Positions 45,849-56,616 of a stretch of DNA of 64,000 nt are shown piece after piece. Where the stretch lies: positions 1,302,001-1,366,000 of the forward strand of contig NZ_CP109199.1 of NCBI RefSeq assembly GCF_036250065.1, written 5' to 3'. Position 1 is the stretch's first letter, and every line of letters starts with the position of its first letter. A program made the translations under genes and the position numbers. The notes beneath the pieces are model-generated. The model saw only the letters and a list, made by a program, of their open reading frames with translations, ran no database searches and was not told the origin of the DNA. This DNA comes from Micromonospora sp. NBC_01699. Lineage in GTDB: Bacteria; Actinomycetota; Actinomycetes; Mycobacteriales; Micromonosporaceae.

Positions 45849-46865
45849 ATGGCGTGGACGGAATCGGGTCGGCCGGCGTTGAGTGCGTCAGGATCGCTGT
45901 TCGGGCTGGCGTACGGGGATGCACTGGGCAAACCGACCGAATTCATGACCGTGCCGCAGATCGTGGCGACCTACGGGCCCGGCGGCCCGCGTACGTTGAC
46001 CGGGGTTCCGGCGCTGGTCACCGACGACACCCAGATGGCGCTGGCGGTCGGCTGGGCGCTGTACGAGGCACCGGCGGCAACACCGGAGGTGCTCGAACCG
46101 CTGCTGCGGGCCCGGTTCCTGGACTGGGCGGTCAGCCCGGACAACAACCGGGCACCGGGCATGACCTGCCTGCGGGCCTGCGGTGAACTGGCCAAGGGCG
46201 GGCGCTGGCAGGCGGCGACCGTGGCCGGTTCGAAAGGCTGCGGCGCCAACATGCGGGTCACCCCGGTCGGGCTGGTGCCGGCGTACGACCTGGACACGCT
46301 CGCCGGGATTGCCCAGCTCCAGGCGGGGCTCACGCACGGCCACCCGACCGCGCTCGCGGCGAGCGAGCTGACCGCGTACGCGGTGCGGGTGTTGCGCGAC
46401 GGCGCGGCGCTGGCCGACCTGCCGGCGTTGCTCCGGCAGCGGGCCCTCGGCCAGCGGACCGTCTACCGGATCGACTGGCTGGGCGACCTGTGGCGGCGCT
46501 CCGGCGTCGGTGAACCGGCGGACTTCATCGCCCGTGGCTGGGACGAGTGCCTGGCCGCGCTCGACCGGCTCGACGCGGCGCTGTCCGGGCCGGACGACGG
46601 TGGCGACCCGTGTCTGGCCACCGGCGACGGCTGGATCGCCGAGCAGGCACTGGCCACCGCGCTGCTCTGCGCCCTGCGGCACCCCGACGACCCGGTGTCC
46701 GCTCTGGCCAGAGCCGCGACCACCGCCGGCGACTCCGACTCGATAGCCGCCCTCACCGGCGCCCTCCTGGGCACCACCGGCGGCCTGAACATCTTCCCCG
46801 CGACCTGGCGAGACCAGATCGAGTACGCCGACCAACTAACCACCCTCGGCACCACCTGGAACTGA
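45849..46865 (+). CDS. ADP-ribosylglycohydrolase family protein
   Basis: A 338-aa all-helical enzyme that removes ADP-ribose from proteins or small molecules. Metal-binding motifs are GLAYGDALG, VTDDTQMALA and AGDSDSIAALTGALLG, the two-magnesium site of DraG-like hydrolases. The substrate is not determined. The ATG at 45849 lies at the expected family start; the frame opens further upstream at 45738 but runs into the preceding gene. It follows the PycTM-like gene by 82 bp, and the two might form one unit, although the gap lacks obvious coupling. Palindrome P5 lies after its stop. Confidence 0.86.
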   Translation: MAWTESGRPALSASGSLFGLAYGDALGKPTEFMTVPQIVATYGPGGPRTLTGVPALVTDDTQMALAVGWALYEAPAATPEVLEPLLRARFLDWAVSPDNNRAPGMTCLRACGELAKGGRWQAATVAGSKGCGANMRVTPVGLVPAYDLDTLAGIAQLQAGLTHGHPTALAASELTAYAVRVLRDGAALADLPALLRQRALGQRTVYRIDWLGDLWRRSGVGEPADFIARGWDECLAALDRLDAALSGPDDGGDPCLATGDGWIAEQALATALLCALRHPDDPVSALARAATTAGDSDSIAALTGALLGTTGGLNIFPATWRDQIEYADQLTTLGTTWN

Positions 46866-46877
46866 CCCCACAAGCCT

Positions 46878-46938
46878 GTTGATCATGAAGTTAGCGCACC
46901 GCCAACGGCGAAAATCGGTCGCTAACTTCATGATCAAC
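46878..46938. repeat. Intergenic palindromic element P5 (arm shared with P3)
   Basis: Perfect 19-nt arms, GTTGATCATGAAGTTAGCG at 46878-46896 and its complement at 46920-46938, enclose a 23-nt interior. The arms are identical to the outer arms of P3. The interior (CACCG ... CGGT) still pairs partly, so P5 looks like a P3-type palindrome with a decayed centre. It starts 13 bp after the ADP-ribosylglycohydrolase stop. Confidence 0.95.
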
Positions 46939-46961
46939 GGGCTTTGGTGGGGGTGGGTAGA

Positions 46962-47453
46962 GTGCGGGGGGTGGATGAGGGTGGGGGTTTGCGGCCGGGG
47001 GCTGATGGGGTCATGGTCGTGGGGGCACTGGTTGCGTTGGTGGGGTATTTGTTGCCCTGGTTCAAGCAGAGTGCCTCCTATAGCTGGTCGTATTCCGGGT
47101 GGGGATATGCCAGTTTGAGTAATGGCGGCGGCTGGACGCTCTTGACGTTCGGGTGGCTGGTGCTCGCGATTCTTGCCAGTCTGTGGGCGGGGCGGAGCGT
47201 TGCCGCCGCGATGGCCGGCATCGTCGGTGCGGTCGGCGCGGGCTTCTTCGCCCTCGCCGTGGTGGCCGCCAGCTTCGCCTCGATACCCGAGCAGACGAAC
47301 ACGAACTACATCACCGATCTGCCGGTGAACATCGGGCTGCCCCTGCTCGCCGGCGGGCTCGGCCTGCTGCTCGCCGGTGGCTGCCGGGCCGTCGCGGTCG
47401 GCGCCGTACGGGTGGGTCGGCAGGTCACGCCCCAGGCCGGCGACGCCGTGTGA
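46962..47453 (+). CDS. Four-helix membrane protein of unknown function
   Basis: A small membrane protein of about 163 aa with four hydrophobic helices: VMVVGALVALVGYLLPWF, LTFGWLVLAILASLWAG, MAGIVGAVGAGFFALAVVAA and GLPLLAGGLGLLLAGGC. A serine/tyrosine/glycine-rich extracytoplasmic loop (SASYSWSYSGWGYASLSNGGG) lies after the first helix. I do not recognise a family. Several in-frame GTGs (46947, 46953, 46962, 46971) leave the start uncertain; 46962 is a compromise. It starts just after palindrome P5 in a G-rich run and converges on the PemK-like gene. Confidence 0.6.
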   Translation: MRGVDEGGGLRPGADGVMVVGALVALVGYLLPWFKQSASYSWSYSGWGYASLSNGGGWTLLTFGWLVLAILASLWAGRSVAAAMAGIVGAVGAGFFALAVVAASFASIPEQTNTNYITDLPVNIGLPLLAGGLGLLLAGGCRAVAVGAVRVGRQVTPQAGDAV

Positions 47454-47479
47454 CGGCTGTTCGCCCGGCCCGCCCCTGG

Positions 47480-47998
47480 TCAGCGGGTGCGGCGTACCCG
47501 GTGTAGTTGGCCGACCCGGCGCCACAGGTCGGTGTCGCAACTGCCGGCCCGGTTGTCGAACGAGTCCAGCGACACCCGGATCGGCTCCGACAGGTCGAGC
47601 CAACTGTCCCGTCCGGCGGTCCGGTCCCAGCTTCCGGTCGGGATCCGTACATGGTCGTCGCGCTCGCTCTTGTCCTGACTGGTGATCTTCAGGACGTCCG
47701 CGCCGCGGCGCCCCCCGCGCAACACCAGGCACGGGCGTACCTTCGAACCGGTTCCGTCCTCGAACGGCACGTCGGCCCACCAGATCTCGCCCGGCTGAGG
47801 GCGTACCCGCTCCCGCGCCGGCTTGGTCGCGGGGCCGGACCTCGGGCGCGGCGGCGCGGTGGGACGACCCCGGGGCCGCCGCGGGGCGCGGCCCGGACCG
47901 GACGCGCGGCCCGGACTCCGACGAAACCGGCGTACGGACCAGCCGGTCGCGCCCGCGACCAGCCCGATCCCGATCAGCCAGAGCAGCCAGGTGGGCAT
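47480..47998 (-). CDS. Membrane-anchored PemK/MazF-like protein
   Basis: A 172-aa protein: one N-terminal helix (residues ~3-20, TWLLWLIGIGLVAGATGW), a ~60-residue Arg/Pro-rich linker, and a C-terminal PemK/MazF-like beta barrel (RPQPGEIWWADVPFEDGTGSKVRPCLVL). GEIWWADVPF and KVRPCLVL are the conserved first strands of the toxin fold, and the later LDLSEPIRVSLDSF matches the strand preceding the last helix. No antitoxin gene is adjacent. GGAGG four bases before the ATG fixes the start. Family members of this anchored form may not be ribonucleases, so the toxin name describes the fold only. Confidence 0.7.
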   Translation of the reverse strand: MPTWLLWLIGIGLVAGATGWSVRRFRRSPGRASGPGRAPRRPRGRPTAPPRPRSGPATKPARERVRPQPGEIWWADVPFEDGTGSKVRPCLVLRGGRRGADVLKITSQDKSERDDHVRIPTGSWDRTAGRDSWLDLSEPIRVSLDSFDNRAGSCDTDLWRRVGQLHRVRRTR

Positions 47999-48180
47999 CC
48001 GTCCTCCATCGTCGCCGGGCCGGCAAACTCGTACCGTGGCTGGTCCGCCCGCTGTCCGCGCCGGTGCTCGCGCCGGCCGTGGCGATCCTCGCATGCGACG
48101 GCGCGGCGGGCATCCGGTGCCGGTGGGTCCGGCGCCCCCGCCGTCCGATGTCCGCCCGGACCGATAGCGTGCGAGGGTAA

Positions 48181-50352
<2,172 letters not shown>

Positions 50353-50528
50353 GCATCGGATCAGCTCTGAGTTAAAGTCGTGGCCCGGCGAGATGCCGCG
50401 TATTTCAAGTTAGTCACGACTACAACCGATTCGCGTCTGTCGCCCCCCGCATCCGCCAGAAGAAGGCGTTTGATGGGTGCACCAGCGCGGCAGGTGGCCG
50501 CGCCCGGGACCACGGGTCGGGAGGTCAC
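50353..50528 (+). promoter_or_regulatory. Region between ligA and the GGDEF-EAL gene
   Basis: A 176-bp gap with an AT-richer part (50370-50430) containing AGTCGTG and CACGACT in inverted orientation about 30 bp apart. No gene is seen; a promoter here is likely but no clear box pair was recognised. Confidence 0.3.
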
Positions 50529-52946
50529 ATGGAGGCCGCAGCACTGCGGAACTCCGTTCCTCCTGGGCGGGCGACCGCGTTCTACGGCTTCGTCTGGGCG
50601 ATCGTCGGGTCGGCCGCCCTGCTCTCCGCCGTACCGCTGATGTCGTTGCCCGACCAGATTCCCCAACTACCGCCGGCATTCTGGGTCATGGCCGCGCTCG
50701 CCGCCGTATCCGACGCGCGACCGTTCACCCCGCCCGGCCGACGGCAGAGCGCGGCGGTGTTCCCGAGCATCTGCTTCACCTTCGCCATCCTGCTCGGCTG
50801 GGGACTCGCCCCGGCGATCGCCGTGCAGGCCGTCGCCGTACTGGTCTCCGGATTCCGGCTGCGGTACGCCCCCTGGCGCACCGCCTTCAACATCGCCCAG
50901 TACGCCTGCGCGCTGGCCGCCGCACACGCGGTCACCCGGCTCGGCTCCGCGGCTGCCTTCGGCACCCCGCCACAGCCGCGCTGGACCGACGTCGCCATCG
51001 TCGCCGGTGCCGCCGCCACCTGGTTCGCGATCAACTACGGCGTCATCACGTACGCCGTACGGCTGCGGTTCGGCAGCCCGTGGTGGCCGGCGTTCCGGCA
51101 CGGACTCGGCTTCGAACTGCTCTCCACCGGCTCGTTGCTGCTGCTCGGACCGGTGGTGGTGGCCGCCGGCCGGGTCAGTCCCGCGCTGATCCCGCTGGTC
51201 CTGGTGCCGCTCTACGCGGTCTACCGGATGGCCCGGCTCTCCACCGAACAGGAACAACTGGCCCGGCTCGACCCGCTCACCGGCCTGGCCAACCGCAAGG
51301 CCCTGCTCGCCGAGGTCGGCGACCAGCTCACCGTCCACGCCGAGCAGGCCGCGAAGGGCGCCGCCGGCCGGCGCCTGGCCCTGCTCCTGCTCGACCTGGA
51401 CCGGTTCAAGCACGTCAACGACGCCCTCGGCCACCAGGTCGGGGACCGGCTGCTGGTCCGGGTCGGCGAACGGCTCACCGCCACGGTCCGCCCCGCCGAC
51501 GGTACGGTCCGCCGCGCCGACCTGGTCGCCCGGCTCGGCGGCGACGAGTTCGCCGTACTGGCGACCGGGCTGCGGGACGTGGACGAGGCCCGTGGCCTGG
51601 CCGAACGCGTGGTCGAGGCGCTGGTCGAGCCGGTCGCGCTCGACGGGTTGCCGCTCGACGTCAGCGGTTCGGTCGGCGTAGCGCTCTACCCCGAGCACGG
51701 CGAGGACTTCGCCACCCTGATGCGCCACGCCGAAGTCGCCATGTACGACGCCAAGAACCGGGGCGACACCGTCGCCGTGTACGCGCCCGAGTCCGACCAC
51801 AACTCGCCCGAGCGGCTCAACCTCCTGGCCGACCTGCGCCGGGTCCTCGACCGGGGCGGCGGAGCCGACGCCGGTGAGATCACCATGTACTACCAGCCGC
51901 AGATAGCGATCTCCACCGGCGAGGTGGTCGGGGTCGAGGCGCTGCTGCGCTGGCGCCACCCCGTACGGGGCATGGTCGACCCGGAGGAACTGATCCGGGT
52001 CGCCGAACAGAGCGCGGTGATGCGCCTGCTCACCCGGCGGGTCATCGACGACGTGGTCGAACAGCTCGCGAAGTGGTCGGCGGCCGGCCTCGCCCTGCGG
52101 GCCGCGGTCAACGTCAGCGTCCGCGACCTGCACACCGGGGAGATCGCCGACCAGCTAGCCGACCGGCTGACCCGGTACGCCGTACCGCCGTCCTGGATCC
52201 AGCTGGAGATCACCGAGGGTGCCCTGATGGCCGACCCGCACCGGGTGCTCGCCACCATCGCCCGGCTCGACAAGATCGGCGTGGCGATCGCGCTGGACGA
52301 CTTCGGCACCGGCTACTCCTCCATGCAGCACCTGCGCCGGCTGCCGCTGGCCGAGGTCAAGGTCGACCGTTCGTTCGTACTCGGAATGGCGACCGACGCC
52401 GACGACGCCGCCATCGTCCGCTCGGTGATCGAACTGGCCGGCGCGCTCGGCCTGCGGGTGGTCGCCGAGGGCGTCGAGGACGCCCGTACCTGGCGGCTGC
52501 TGCACGCCGCCGGCTGCGACGTCGCCCAGGGCTGGTTCTACGCCCGGCCGATGCCGGCCGAGGAACTGGTCGCCTGGCTGGCCCGCTACCGACCGCTGGT
52601 GCCCGGCCCGATCCAGGACAGCAGCGGCCGGCACCGGTCCAAGCCGCCGACCGCCGTCGAGACGCCCACCGCCGAACCGCCGCCGACCACCGACACCGCA
52701 CCGCCCACCGCCGACCCGGCGGTCGCCGAGACGCCCGTCGCCGAGACGGCCGTCGCCGGCGCGCCGGCCGAACCGGTCCGGGCCCCCGGGACGTACGTGC
52801 TGCACGGGGTCGGCGGCGACGGGGCGTCCCTGACCGTTCAGGTCGAGGACGACGGTTCGTTCCTGCCCGAGCCGCCGAGCGCCGACCCGGCCGAGCCTGC
52901 CGACGCGGGGGGAGTCGGGGAGAGCACGCCTCCGGCCGGCAAATAG
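50529..52946 (+). CDS. Bifunctional diguanylate cyclase/phosphodiesterase with membrane sensor
   Basis: An 805-aa enzyme controlling cyclic di-GMP. Residues ~1-235 hold about six to eight membrane helices. The GGDEF domain has the active motif GGDEF at 337-341, preceded by an intact inhibitory RxxD site (RRAD, five residues before the motif). The EAL domain starts with EALLRW (E470) and retains NVSVRDL, LEITE, LDDFGTGYSS, VKVDRSFV and VVAEGVE, so it should be catalytically competent. A disordered Pro/Thr/Ala tail of ~120 residues follows. GGGAGG lies five bases before the ATG. It is transcribed separately from ligA. Confidence 0.93.
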   Translation: MEAAALRNSVPPGRATAFYGFVWAIVGSAALLSAVPLMSLPDQIPQLPPAFWVMAALAAVSDARPFTPPGRRQSAAVFPSICFTFAILLGWGLAPAIAVQAVAVLVSGFRLRYAPWRTAFNIAQYACALAAAHAVTRLGSAAAFGTPPQPRWTDVAIVAGAAATWFAINYGVITYAVRLRFGSPWWPAFRHGLGFELLSTGSLLLLGPVVVAAGRVSPALIPLVLVPLYAVYRMARLSTEQEQLARLDPLTGLANRKALLAEVGDQLTVHAEQAAKGAAGRRLALLLLDLDRFKHVNDALGHQVGDRLLVRVGERLTATVRPADGTVRRADLVARLGGDEFAVLATGLRDVDEARGLAERVVEALVEPVALDGLPLDVSGSVGVALYPEHGEDFATLMRHAEVAMYDAKNRGDTVAVYAPESDHNSPERLNLLADLRRVLDRGGGADAGEITMYYQPQIAISTGEVVGVEALLRWRHPVRGMVDPEELIRVAEQSAVMRLLTRRVIDDVVEQLAKWSAAGLALRAAVNVSVRDLHTGEIADQLADRLTRYAVPPSWIQLEITEGALMADPHRVLATIARLDKIGVAIALDDFGTGYSSMQHLRRLPLAEVKVDRSFVLGMATDADDAAIVRSVIELAGALGLRVVAEGVEDARTWRLLHAAGCDVAQGWFYARPMPAEELVAWLARYRPLVPGPIQDSSGRHRSKPPTAVETPTAEPPPTTDTAPPTADPAVAETPVAETAVAGAPAEPVRAPGTYVLHGVGGDGASLTVQVEDDGSFLPEPPSADPAEPADAGGVGESTPPAGK

Positions 52947-53015
52947 ACTCGCTCGGGTCACGGCGCGCGTGTCACGCTGCGCCGGTAAGCACGTCCACGC
53001 ACGAAGGGGGCACCG

Positions 53016-53315
53016 ATGGCCGCCATCTCCCGCGAGGAGGTCGCGCACCTGGCGCGACTGTCGCGGCTCGCCGTCACCGAGGAGGAGTTGCAGACCTTCG
53101 CCGGCCAGCTCGACGTGATCCTCCAGTCGGTGGCCCGGGTAGGCGAGGTCACCGCGGCCGACATCCCGCCCACCTCGCACTCCGTGCCGCTGACCAACGT
53201 GCTCCGCGAGGATGTCGTGGTGCCGTGCCTGACCCCGGCCGAGGCGCTGTCCGGTGCACCGGATGTTGAGGAACAACGCTTCCGCGTACCGCGGATCCTG
53301 GACGAGGAGGCCTGA
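53016..53315 (+). CDS. gatC: Glu-tRNA(Gln)/Asp-tRNA(Asn) amidotransferase subunit GatC
   Basis: The small 99-aa subunit that stabilises the GatCAB complex, which converts Glu-tRNA(Gln) and Asp-tRNA(Asn) to the cognate amides. It starts [23 protein letters not shown] and ends with [11 protein letters not shown], both conserved. GAAGGGGG lies before the ATG. First gene of gatC-gatA-gatB with a 5-bp gap to gatA. Confidence 0.95.
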   Translation: MAAISREEVAHLARLSRLAVTEEELQTFAGQLDVILQSVARVGEVTAADIPPTSHSVPLTNVLREDVVVPCLTPAEALSGAPDVEEQRFRVPRILDEEA

Positions 53316-53320
53316 CCGGC

Positions 53321-54796
53321 ATGAGTGACGTGACCAGGATGACCGCGACGGAGGTCGCGGCCCTTGTCGCCGGTGGCGAGGCGTCCGCGGTCGAGGTGAC
53401 CCGAGCGCACCTCGACCGGATCGCCGAGGTCGACGACCGGGTGCACGCCTTCCTGCATGTCGACACCGAGGGGGCGCTCGCCGCCGCCCGCGACGTCGAC
53501 GCCCGCCGCGCCGCCGGAGAACCGCTCGGCCCGCTCGCCGGTGTGCCGGTCGCCGTCAAGGACGTGCTGACCACCAGGGGGGTGCCGACCACCGCCGGCT
53601 CCAAGATCCTCGAAAACTGGCGCCCACCGTACGACTCGACCATCGTCACCCGGCTGCGCGCCGCCGGTACGGTGCCGATCGGCAAGACCAACATGGACGA
53701 GTTCGCGATGGGCTCCTCCACCGAATACTCCGCCTACGGGCCCACCAACAACCCGTGGGACCTGGGCCGGATCCCCGGCGGCTCCGGTGGCGGAAGCGCC
53801 GCCGCGCTCGCCGCGTACGAGGCGCCGCTGGCGATCGGCTCCGACACCGGCGGCTCGATCCGCCAGCCCGGCGCCGTCACCGGCACCGTCGGCGCCAAGC
53901 CCACCTACGGCGGCACCTCCCGCTACGGGCTGATCGCCTTCTCGTCGTCGCTGGACACCCCCGGCCCGTGCGCCCGTACGGTCGAAGACGCCGCCCTGCT
54001 GCACGCGGTCATCGGCGGCCACGACCCGCGCGACTCCACCAGCATCCCGGCGCCGGTCCCGGACGTGGTCGCCGCCGCCCGGCTCGGCGCCACCGGCGAC
54101 CTGACCGGCGTACGGCTCGGCATCGTCACCCAGTTCTCCGGCGAGGGTGCCGAACCGGGTGTGCTGGCCGCGTTCCGCGAGTCGGTCGACACGCTCACCA
54201 AGCTCGGTGCCGAGGTCGTCGAGGTCTCCTGCCCGCACTTCGAGTACGCGCTGCCGGCGTACTACCTGATCGCGCCGAGCGAGTGCTCGTCCAACCTGGC
54301 CCGGTTCGACGGGGTCCGGTTCGGCCTGCGGGTCGGCGACGACGGGGTCAAGTCGCTCGAAGAGGTCATGTCCCTCACCCGTGACCAGGGCTTCGGCCCC
54401 GAGGTCAAGCGGCGGATCATCCTCGGCACGTACGCGCTGTCGTCCGGCTACTACGACGCCTACTACGGGCAGGCGCAGAAGGTCCGTACCCTGATCACCC
54501 GCGACTTCACCGCCGCGTTCGAGCAGGTCGACGTGCTGATCTCGCCGACCACCCCGTTCGTGGCGTTCCCGTTCGGGTCGCGCACCGGGGACCCGTACCA
54601 GATGTACCTGGCCGACCTCTACACGATCCCGACCAACCTGTACGGCGGCCCGGCGATCTCGGTGCCCTGCGGCCTGTCCGAGGGGCTGCCGGTCGGCCTC
54701 CAGATCATGGCCCCGACCATGGCCGACGACCGGATGTACCGGGTCGCCGCCGCCCTGGAGTCGGCGGTCGGCACCTTCACCCCGCCGGCACTCTGA
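53321..54796 (+). CDS. gatA: Glu-tRNA(Gln)/Asp-tRNA(Asn) amidotransferase subunit GatA
   Basis: The 491-aa amidase subunit that releases ammonia from glutamine. The amidase signature is [32 protein letters not shown], which gives the cis-Ser/Ser pair; the catalytic lysine is in [10 protein letters not shown]. Its start is five bases after the gatC stop, so the pair is coupled. The ammonia tunnel leads to GatB, encoded 50 bp downstream. Confidence 0.97.
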   Translation: MSDVTRMTATEVAALVAGGEASAVEVTRAHLDRIAEVDDRVHAFLHVDTEGALAAARDVDARRAAGEPLGPLAGVPVAVKDVLTTRGVPTTAGSKILENWRPPYDSTIVTRLRAAGTVPIGKTNMDEFAMGSSTEYSAYGPTNNPWDLGRIPGGSGGGSAAALAAYEAPLAIGSDTGGSIRQPGAVTGTVGAKPTYGGTSRYGLIAFSSSLDTPGPCARTVEDAALLHAVIGGHDPRDSTSIPAPVPDVVAAARLGATGDLTGVRLGIVTQFSGEGAEPGVLAAFRESVDTLTKLGAEVVEVSCPHFEYALPAYYLIAPSECSSNLARFDGVRFGLRVGDDGVKSLEEVMSLTRDQGFGPEVKRRIILGTYALSSGYYDAYYGQAQKVRTLITRDFTAAFEQVDVLISPTTPFVAFPFGSRTGDPYQMYLADLYTIPTNLYGGPAISVPCGLSEGLPVGLQIMAPTMADDRMYRVAAALESAVGTFTPPAL

Positions 54797-54846
54797 GTAC
54801 GCTTGAACATGCTTTGTCTGGATGTCGCACGAGAGCTGGAGTATTG

Positions 54847-56340
54847 ATGAGCGCGATCGTCCTGCCCTCGTACGACGACGTCGTCGAGCGGTACGAGCCG
54901 GTGGTCGGCCTGGAGACCCACGTCGAGCTGGGCACGAACACCAAGATGTTCTGTGGCTGCCCGACCGACTTCGGCGGCGAGCCGAACACCCGGACCTGCC
55001 CGGTCTGCCTCGGCCTGCCCGGCTCGCTGCCGGTGGCCAACAAGGCGGCGATCGAGGCCACCATCCGGATCGGCCTCGCGCTCAATTGCAGCATCGCCGA
55101 CTGGTGCCGGTTCGCCCGGAAGAACTACTTCTACCCGGACATGCCGAAGAACTTCCAGATCAGCCAGTACGACGAACCGCTCTGCGTCGACGGTTACCTC
55201 GACGTCGAGGTGCAGGGCAAGACCGTCAGGATCGGCATCGAACGGGTGCACATGGAGGAGGACACCGGTAAGTCGCTGCACGTCGGCGGCGCCACCGGAC
55301 GCATCCACGGTGCCACCGAGTCCCTGGTCGACTACAACCGGGCCGGCATCCCGCTGGTCGAGATCGTCACCAAGCCGATCCCCGGCACCGGTGCGCTCGC
55401 CCCCGAGACCGCCCGCGCGTACGTCACCGAACTGCGCGACGTACTCCGCTCGCTCGGCGTCTCCGACGTACGGATGGAGGAGGGTTCACTGCGCTGCGAT
55501 GTGAACACCTCCCTCAACCTGCCGGGCGACGAGTGGGGCACCCGTACCGAGACGAAGAACGTCAACTCGCTGCGTTCCGTCGAACGGGCCGTCCGCTCCG
55601 AGATGCTGCGGCAAGCCGCCCTGCTCGACGCCGGTACGAAGATCATCCAGGAGACCCGGCACTTCCAGGAGGACACCGGCGGCACCCGTCCCGGCCGGTC
55701 CAAGGAAACCGCCACCGACTACCGCTACTTCCCCGAGCCGGACCTGGTGCCGATCGCACCGGACCGGGCCTGGGTCGCCGAGCTGAAGGCCGCCCTGCCC
55801 GAGCTGCCGCGCGTACACCGCCAGCGGCTCCAGGAACAGTGGGGGCTGTCCGACCTCGACATGCAGTCCGTACTCAACGCCGGTGCGGTCGAGCTGATCG
55901 AGCAGACCGTCGCCGCCGGCACCACCCCGGCCAGCGCCCGCAAGTGGTGGCTGGGCGAGCTGTCCCGCCGGGCCAACGAGGCCGGCGTCGACCTCGCCGC
56001 GATCGGGGCCACCCCGGCCCAGGTCGCCGAACTCCAGCGCCTGGTGGACGAGGGCAAGCTCAACGACAAGCTCGCCCGTACCGTGCTCGAAGGCGTGGCG
56101 GCCGGCGAGGGCAGCCCGACCGAGATCATGGCCGCCCGTGGGCTCGGCGTCGTCTCCGACACCGGTGCGCTCACCGCCGCCGTCGACGAGGCGATCGCCG
56201 CCAACCCGGACATCGCCGCCAAGATCCGCGAGGGCAAGCTCGCCGCCGCCGGCGCCCTGGTAGGCGCCGTCATGAAGACCACCCGAGGCCAGGCCGACGC
56301 CAAAACCGTACGCGACCTGATCCTGACCCGCCTGAGCTAA
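54847..56340 (+). CDS. gatB: Glu-tRNA(Gln)/Asp-tRNA(Asn) amidotransferase subunit GatB
   Basis: The 497-aa subunit that phosphorylates the tRNA-bound Glu or Asp and transfers ammonia. The N-terminal domain has [37 protein letters not shown] (two zinc cysteine pairs) and [17 protein letters not shown]; the C-terminal helical Yqey-like tail is [17 protein letters not shown]. The start ATG at 54847 has GGAG upstream. It completes the operon, and the convergent metallophosphoesterase lies beyond palindromes P6 and P7. Confidence 0.97.
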   Translation: MSAIVLPSYDDVVERYEPVVGLETHVELGTNTKMFCGCPTDFGGEPNTRTCPVCLGLPGSLPVANKAAIEATIRIGLALNCSIADWCRFARKNYFYPDMPKNFQISQYDEPLCVDGYLDVEVQGKTVRIGIERVHMEEDTGKSLHVGGATGRIHGATESLVDYNRAGIPLVEIVTKPIPGTGALAPETARAYVTELRDVLRSLGVSDVRMEEGSLRCDVNTSLNLPGDEWGTRTETKNVNSLRSVERAVRSEMLRQAALLDAGTKIIQETRHFQEDTGGTRPGRSKETATDYRYFPEPDLVPIAPDRAWVAELKAALPELPRVHRQRLQEQWGLSDLDMQSVLNAGAVELIEQTVAAGTTPASARKWWLGELSRRANEAGVDLAAIGATPAQVAELQRLVDEGKLNDKLARTVLEGVAAGEGSPTEIMAARGLGVVSDTGALTAAVDEAIAANPDIAAKIREGKLAAAGALVGAVMKTTRGQADAKTVRDLILTRLS

Positions 56341-56416
56341 CTGACCTCGGCTGACTCACCCCCTCCGCCCCACCCGCTCGACCCGCGCGGGTGGGCTGCG
56401 GCGGAGGTTCACGCAG

Positions 56417-56468
56417 ATGTAGAGAAGGAGTGGTTACCCCTGAAGGGGTAACCACTCCTTCTCTACAT
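56417..56468. repeat. Intergenic palindromic element P6
   Basis: Perfect 25-nt arms (56417-56441 and 56444-56468) with only GA between them, giving a 52-bp hairpin. The outer arm begins ATGTAGAGAAGGAGTGG. Unlike the other elements it has no GATC. It lies 76 bp after the gatB stop and may also act as its terminator. Confidence 0.95.
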
Positions 56469-56528
56469 GAGGCCCCTGCCCTGCCCCGTGCTCGCGGCCG
56501 TGACTCGGGGTGGGTGGGTGTTGTTGCT

Positions 56529-56594
56529 TCGTGGATCTAGGGCAAATGGGGGCGCGTTGATCTCTGATCGCCACCATTTGCCCTAGATCCACGA
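56529..56594. repeat. Intergenic palindromic element P7 (intact form of P2)
   Basis: Perfect 21-nt arms (56529-56549 and 56574-56594), arm start TCGTGGATCTAGGGCAAATG, with a 24-nt interior. Positions 56556-56589 are identical to 13345-13378 in P2. It lies 60 bp right of P6, 23 bp before the end of the convergent metallophosphoesterase gene, next to a G-rich tract. Confidence 0.95.
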
Positions 56595-56616
56595 GGAGAG
56601 GGGTGGGGGGAGGGGG

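Noticed and set aside
50529-52946. Inactive EAL domain in the large GGDEF-EAL protein
   Set aside because: All catalytic residues, including AEGVE, are intact, unlike in the small EAL protein.
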